Positions 61,201 to 64,000 of a stretch of 64,000 nt of DNA are shown here, in pieces. The DNA is from Tetranychus cinnabarinus (taxonomy: Eukaryota > Arthropoda > Arachnida > Trombidiformes > Tetranychidae). Under the pieces are notes generated by a model. It was not told the origin of the DNA, searched no databases, and worked only from the letters and a program-made list of their open reading frames with translations. The stretch's first letter is position 1. Each line of letters begins with the position of its first letter. A program made the position numbers and the translations under genes. Location of the stretch: contig WHVY01000005.1 in assembly GCA_022266195.1 (NCBI GenBank), positions 4,898,001-4,962,000 on the forward strand, written 5' to 3'.

Positions 61201-64000
61201 TGACTTGCTTATTCACTTGCCTTTTCCTGACTTTCATCTCTCTTCTCATCAGCTTTTCAATCTTGACTTTCATCTGGATTTCACCTTCTTCCTGTTTATT
61301 CCTAGTTTATTAGCGAATTTCTTGCCAGAATATTCAATTTCCAACTCATGGTGACATTAACCAACAATATTAATCAATTTACAAAACCAAGTCAAAGTAG
61401 TTCAACAATCGACTATAAAATTGTAGCGATAAACCAAAAAAACGAAACTCTTGACACTGATCGTTGACACTTGAATTGTGCGCAAATGAAATGATTTGCT
61501 CATGCAAATGACCATGAATTAGTCTATGATTTTGATGAAAATAGTAAACTAGATAATTAGCCTTTTTAGTTTCGTTTTGTTTCTGCTTCTGTTTTCAATT
61601 TTGACCATTGGATTCATCTTGAATTTTCATCAACCTTCTCAATTACACAATTTGACATTTGAACTTTAATTTAAATTTCACAAGCTGAAAGCTTTGGAGG
61701 AAGAAAAATTCATTTCAAAATTGTTAGGCATCAATGAATATCCATTTTGATTCAGTGAATTGAAATGGCTCCTGTGATTCAGAGCCATCAGAGATTACCG
61801 TTGAACTGTTTTACAGTTGATTTGATTTTCACAGTTTTGCCTCAAAATGCAAAATAAGGTGAAAAAGGTTTCACTGATTGCCATCAAATTGCCATTCAAC
61901 ATTTTATCCAATCAAAGTTTGATTACAATCATAAAAATTTCAACTCATCTCGTTCATTGGAAAAACTTTAAACTAAACTGATACTTCAGATTCTGCCCTT
62001 TTCTTACATGCAAGAACAATCTTCTCATGTGTCAAAGAATTGTGTTTCATTTATGATAATGAAGAAAAGTTTATGTTAATTGTTCATCTTTTGTACTTTC
62101 AGCCATTCGATGCAAAAAATTGAGCGTTTTTTGGTTCCAACTGCAGCCACGCCAAAATGATGTTATTAGTTAACTCTTTCAGTTTCAGTTTGTTGCTATT
62201 GAACCGATGGCTTATCAGAGTTTATTAAACTGAATTATTGAAAAAGCAAAGTACAAAAAAAAATGATTAACTTTATGAAACACAAAATGGCAAAAATAAA
62301 TTGAGTTTTAGATTGAATGAAATGACATCAGGAAAGAGATTGAAATTGACATGATTGAGTTAACGATTAAATATTAATCAGGAAAAGTTGATGATTACGG
62401 CAATTCAAGAGTTGAAATTTTATTTGCATTCAATTTGCAAGTTTTCCCAGTCGATGAGTTCGTTGTCTAAAAATTTATTAATCAATTGAAATGAAACTTT
62501 TATCAGTATCTGCTTTGATCATTTGCATCATTTCAATCATTTATAATCTTACTTGCTATTCCTCATGAATAATGAATCCAATCAGATAATGATTCTCGAC
62601 TCTTGTGTCTTTCTGACCCATTTGCTGATTAATGTCTTCTCATTTGACCGGTAATAATGTTACCTTAAATAGTTCAAGTTTCACAAAAAAAAAGTTTCAA
62701 GATTATCTTTCATTTGAAATTGTGCGATCAAGTTGACGAGAAAATAATCATTTAATCATATCATGATACAATTGAACTTGAACATTGAACCAAATTTTGA
62801 AATATTTTTCACCTTGATATGAAAGTTGATTTGCTCTTGATTTTAAGTGATCAAAATGATTACCAATTAAATTGGTCATGGGAAAAAGTTGAGGTTAAAC
62901 TGATGAAAGTTGTTAAAGTGGTCAAACCAGAGTGACCAGAGCATCAAGCAGAGGTAAAAAATGTTGATCAATAGAAGCATTTACTCTGTGTGGTCATAAA
63001 ATGAAAGTTAGTGTGTGATGGACGCTCACGTTGTAAGCCGAGCTGAGCTTAGCCCAAGCCATTAACAAGAGTAAATAGCTAGAGATATATTATAAAATGG
63101 ATGGAGAATGGAATAAATAAGAAGAAGAGAAAAAAAGAATTTTGTTTTATTACTTTTTCTCTCAAAATTTTCATCTCATTTTACCTCATTTTTTTCCTCT
63201 TTTGTCTTCCTTCTTCTTCTACTTCTTTTTTCTCATCTTCATGTTCAACTTGAGGTTTCAGGGTTAAAACCTATTTCAAGCCATTTTGACGTTTCCCTTT
63301 TCTTGCTTACTTTTCCTGTTTAATAGACTTCATCTTGAAGAGTTTCATGATGATGGTTACCAAGGTTATCTCAATGTTGATTCATATTGACAAGGGCGAG
63401 TGAAGCCAATGTGGTCTGTGAATGAATCTAGCGTGACTGGTCTTCAAGCCTCTTTTGGGTTGAGGGTCGAGGAACCTTATGCCCATTGAGAGCAGGGTCA
63501 CAGAGTCAAAGAGCCACTTTCGCCTTTTAACTTTGCCTCATCTTTTCCTATCTTGTTGTTAACTTGTTTGATGGCTCTTCGTCTTGCTTTGTTACCTGCG
63601 TGTGATCTGTTAGTCTTTTGCTTAAACTTTTTATAGCGTGTTGAGTGGTTAATGAGATGGTGAAACATGGAGTTTCAATGTTAATGATTATCATACTTTT
63701 TATGTGAATCAGTTAATTACAATAGTCAAATGTTGAACCTCTTTTTTCCTACAATTTTTGCTTGTTCCAAATCACACTCTTTTTGTTCCCAGATTAAACT
63801 TGTTTGTTTATCTCGGCAACACCTTGATTAACAAATGTAAAAAAGCTTCAACCTTTCCTCACCTTTTACCTTTAATTATTCACCTTCGATAATGGATGTG
63901 AATCAAGCGATTAAACTGCAACTCTTGCCAATTATGGTCAATGTTGATTTGGAAATATTTTCATTCTTTACTTTGTTCTGCCAATCAAATTATCCACTCT
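58269..64000 (+). other. tutl: Start of a long intron of the turtle-like gene, continuing past the window
   Basis: After the donor at 58269 I found no exon encoding the second Ig domain, so this intron is longer than 5.7 kb. The sequence is AT-rich with short F/L/S-rich chance frames. Two patches are less AT-biased: about 63.0-63.1 kb and 63.37-63.62 kb. The second contains an open stretch of about 32 codons (roughly 63393-63488) that does not look like an Ig domain. A perfect hairpin at 58567-58596 is listed separately. Confidence 0.65.
58567..58596. repeat. Perfect 13-bp inverted repeat with 4-nt loop
   Basis: TGAATAACAATAA (58567-58579) pairs exactly with TTATTGTTATTCA (58584-58596), about 300 nt inside the long turtle intron. 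It is AT-rich and could form a stable cruciform or RNA stem. Confidence 0.7.

Noticed and set aside
63000..63110. tRNA-like GC-richer stretch
   Set aside because: I could not form an acceptor stem, a T-loop GTTC box or an anticodon arm in register.
1..64000. CRISPR arrays, operons, bacterial promoters or ribosome binding sites
   Set aside because: The sequence is eukaryotic (GT-AG introns, animal genes); no regularly spaced direct repeats were seen.

Overview
This window is animal nuclear DNA, most likely from an arthropod. It is AT-rich (roughly two thirds A+T by eye), its genes are split by short GT-AG introns, and its four recognisable genes are all animal genes. One of them is a sex peptide / myoinhibitory peptide receptor, a family typical of ecdysozoans and lophotrochozoans. 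A mite or another chelicerate is possible, but nothing here fixes the lineage.

The layout is as follows. (1) Positions 1-2557, minus strand: the first five coding exons (467 codons) of dihydropyrimidine dehydrogenase (DPYD), cut by the left edge. (2) Positions 3924-5677, minus strand: a complete five-exon DDX6/Me31B DEAD-box helicase of 443 aa, with a purine-rich flank upstream to about 6.18 kb. (3) About 6.2-53.6 kb: a gene-poor stretch of some 47 kb in which I can support no intact protein gene. It holds decayed transposon pieces: a Tc1/mariner-type transposase at 12.1-12.6 kb, a Maverick/Polinton-type integrase at 15.5-15.85 kb, and a weaker Tc1/mariner-like relic at 49.3-49.85 kb. It also holds several patches of higher GC that I cannot classify, simple repeats, perfect inverted repeats, a short degenerate TTAGG-like (telomere-like) tract and a dense cluster of TCGATT sites near 39.2-39.4 kb. 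(4) Positions 53849-55411, plus strand: a complete SPR/MIP-receptor GPCR encoded by one uninterrupted exon of 520 codons, with a probable short intron in its 5' UTR. (5) From 56893 to the right edge, plus strand: the signal peptide and first Ig domain of a turtle/IGSF9-family cell-adhesion protein (three exons), followed by an intron that runs past the window end.

The genes do not form a functional unit. DPYD (pyrimidine catabolism) and DDX6 (mRNA decay and translational repression) are tandem housekeeping genes. SPR and turtle are tandem genes with neural roles, and the large silent interval lies on the SPR side, as is common for developmentally regulated genes. No exotic new system was found. 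The most interesting items are the intronless SPR gene, the ancient integrase relic, the telomere-like tract beside the TCGATT cluster, and the paired TATCAAC inverted repeats at 18.05-18.15 kb.
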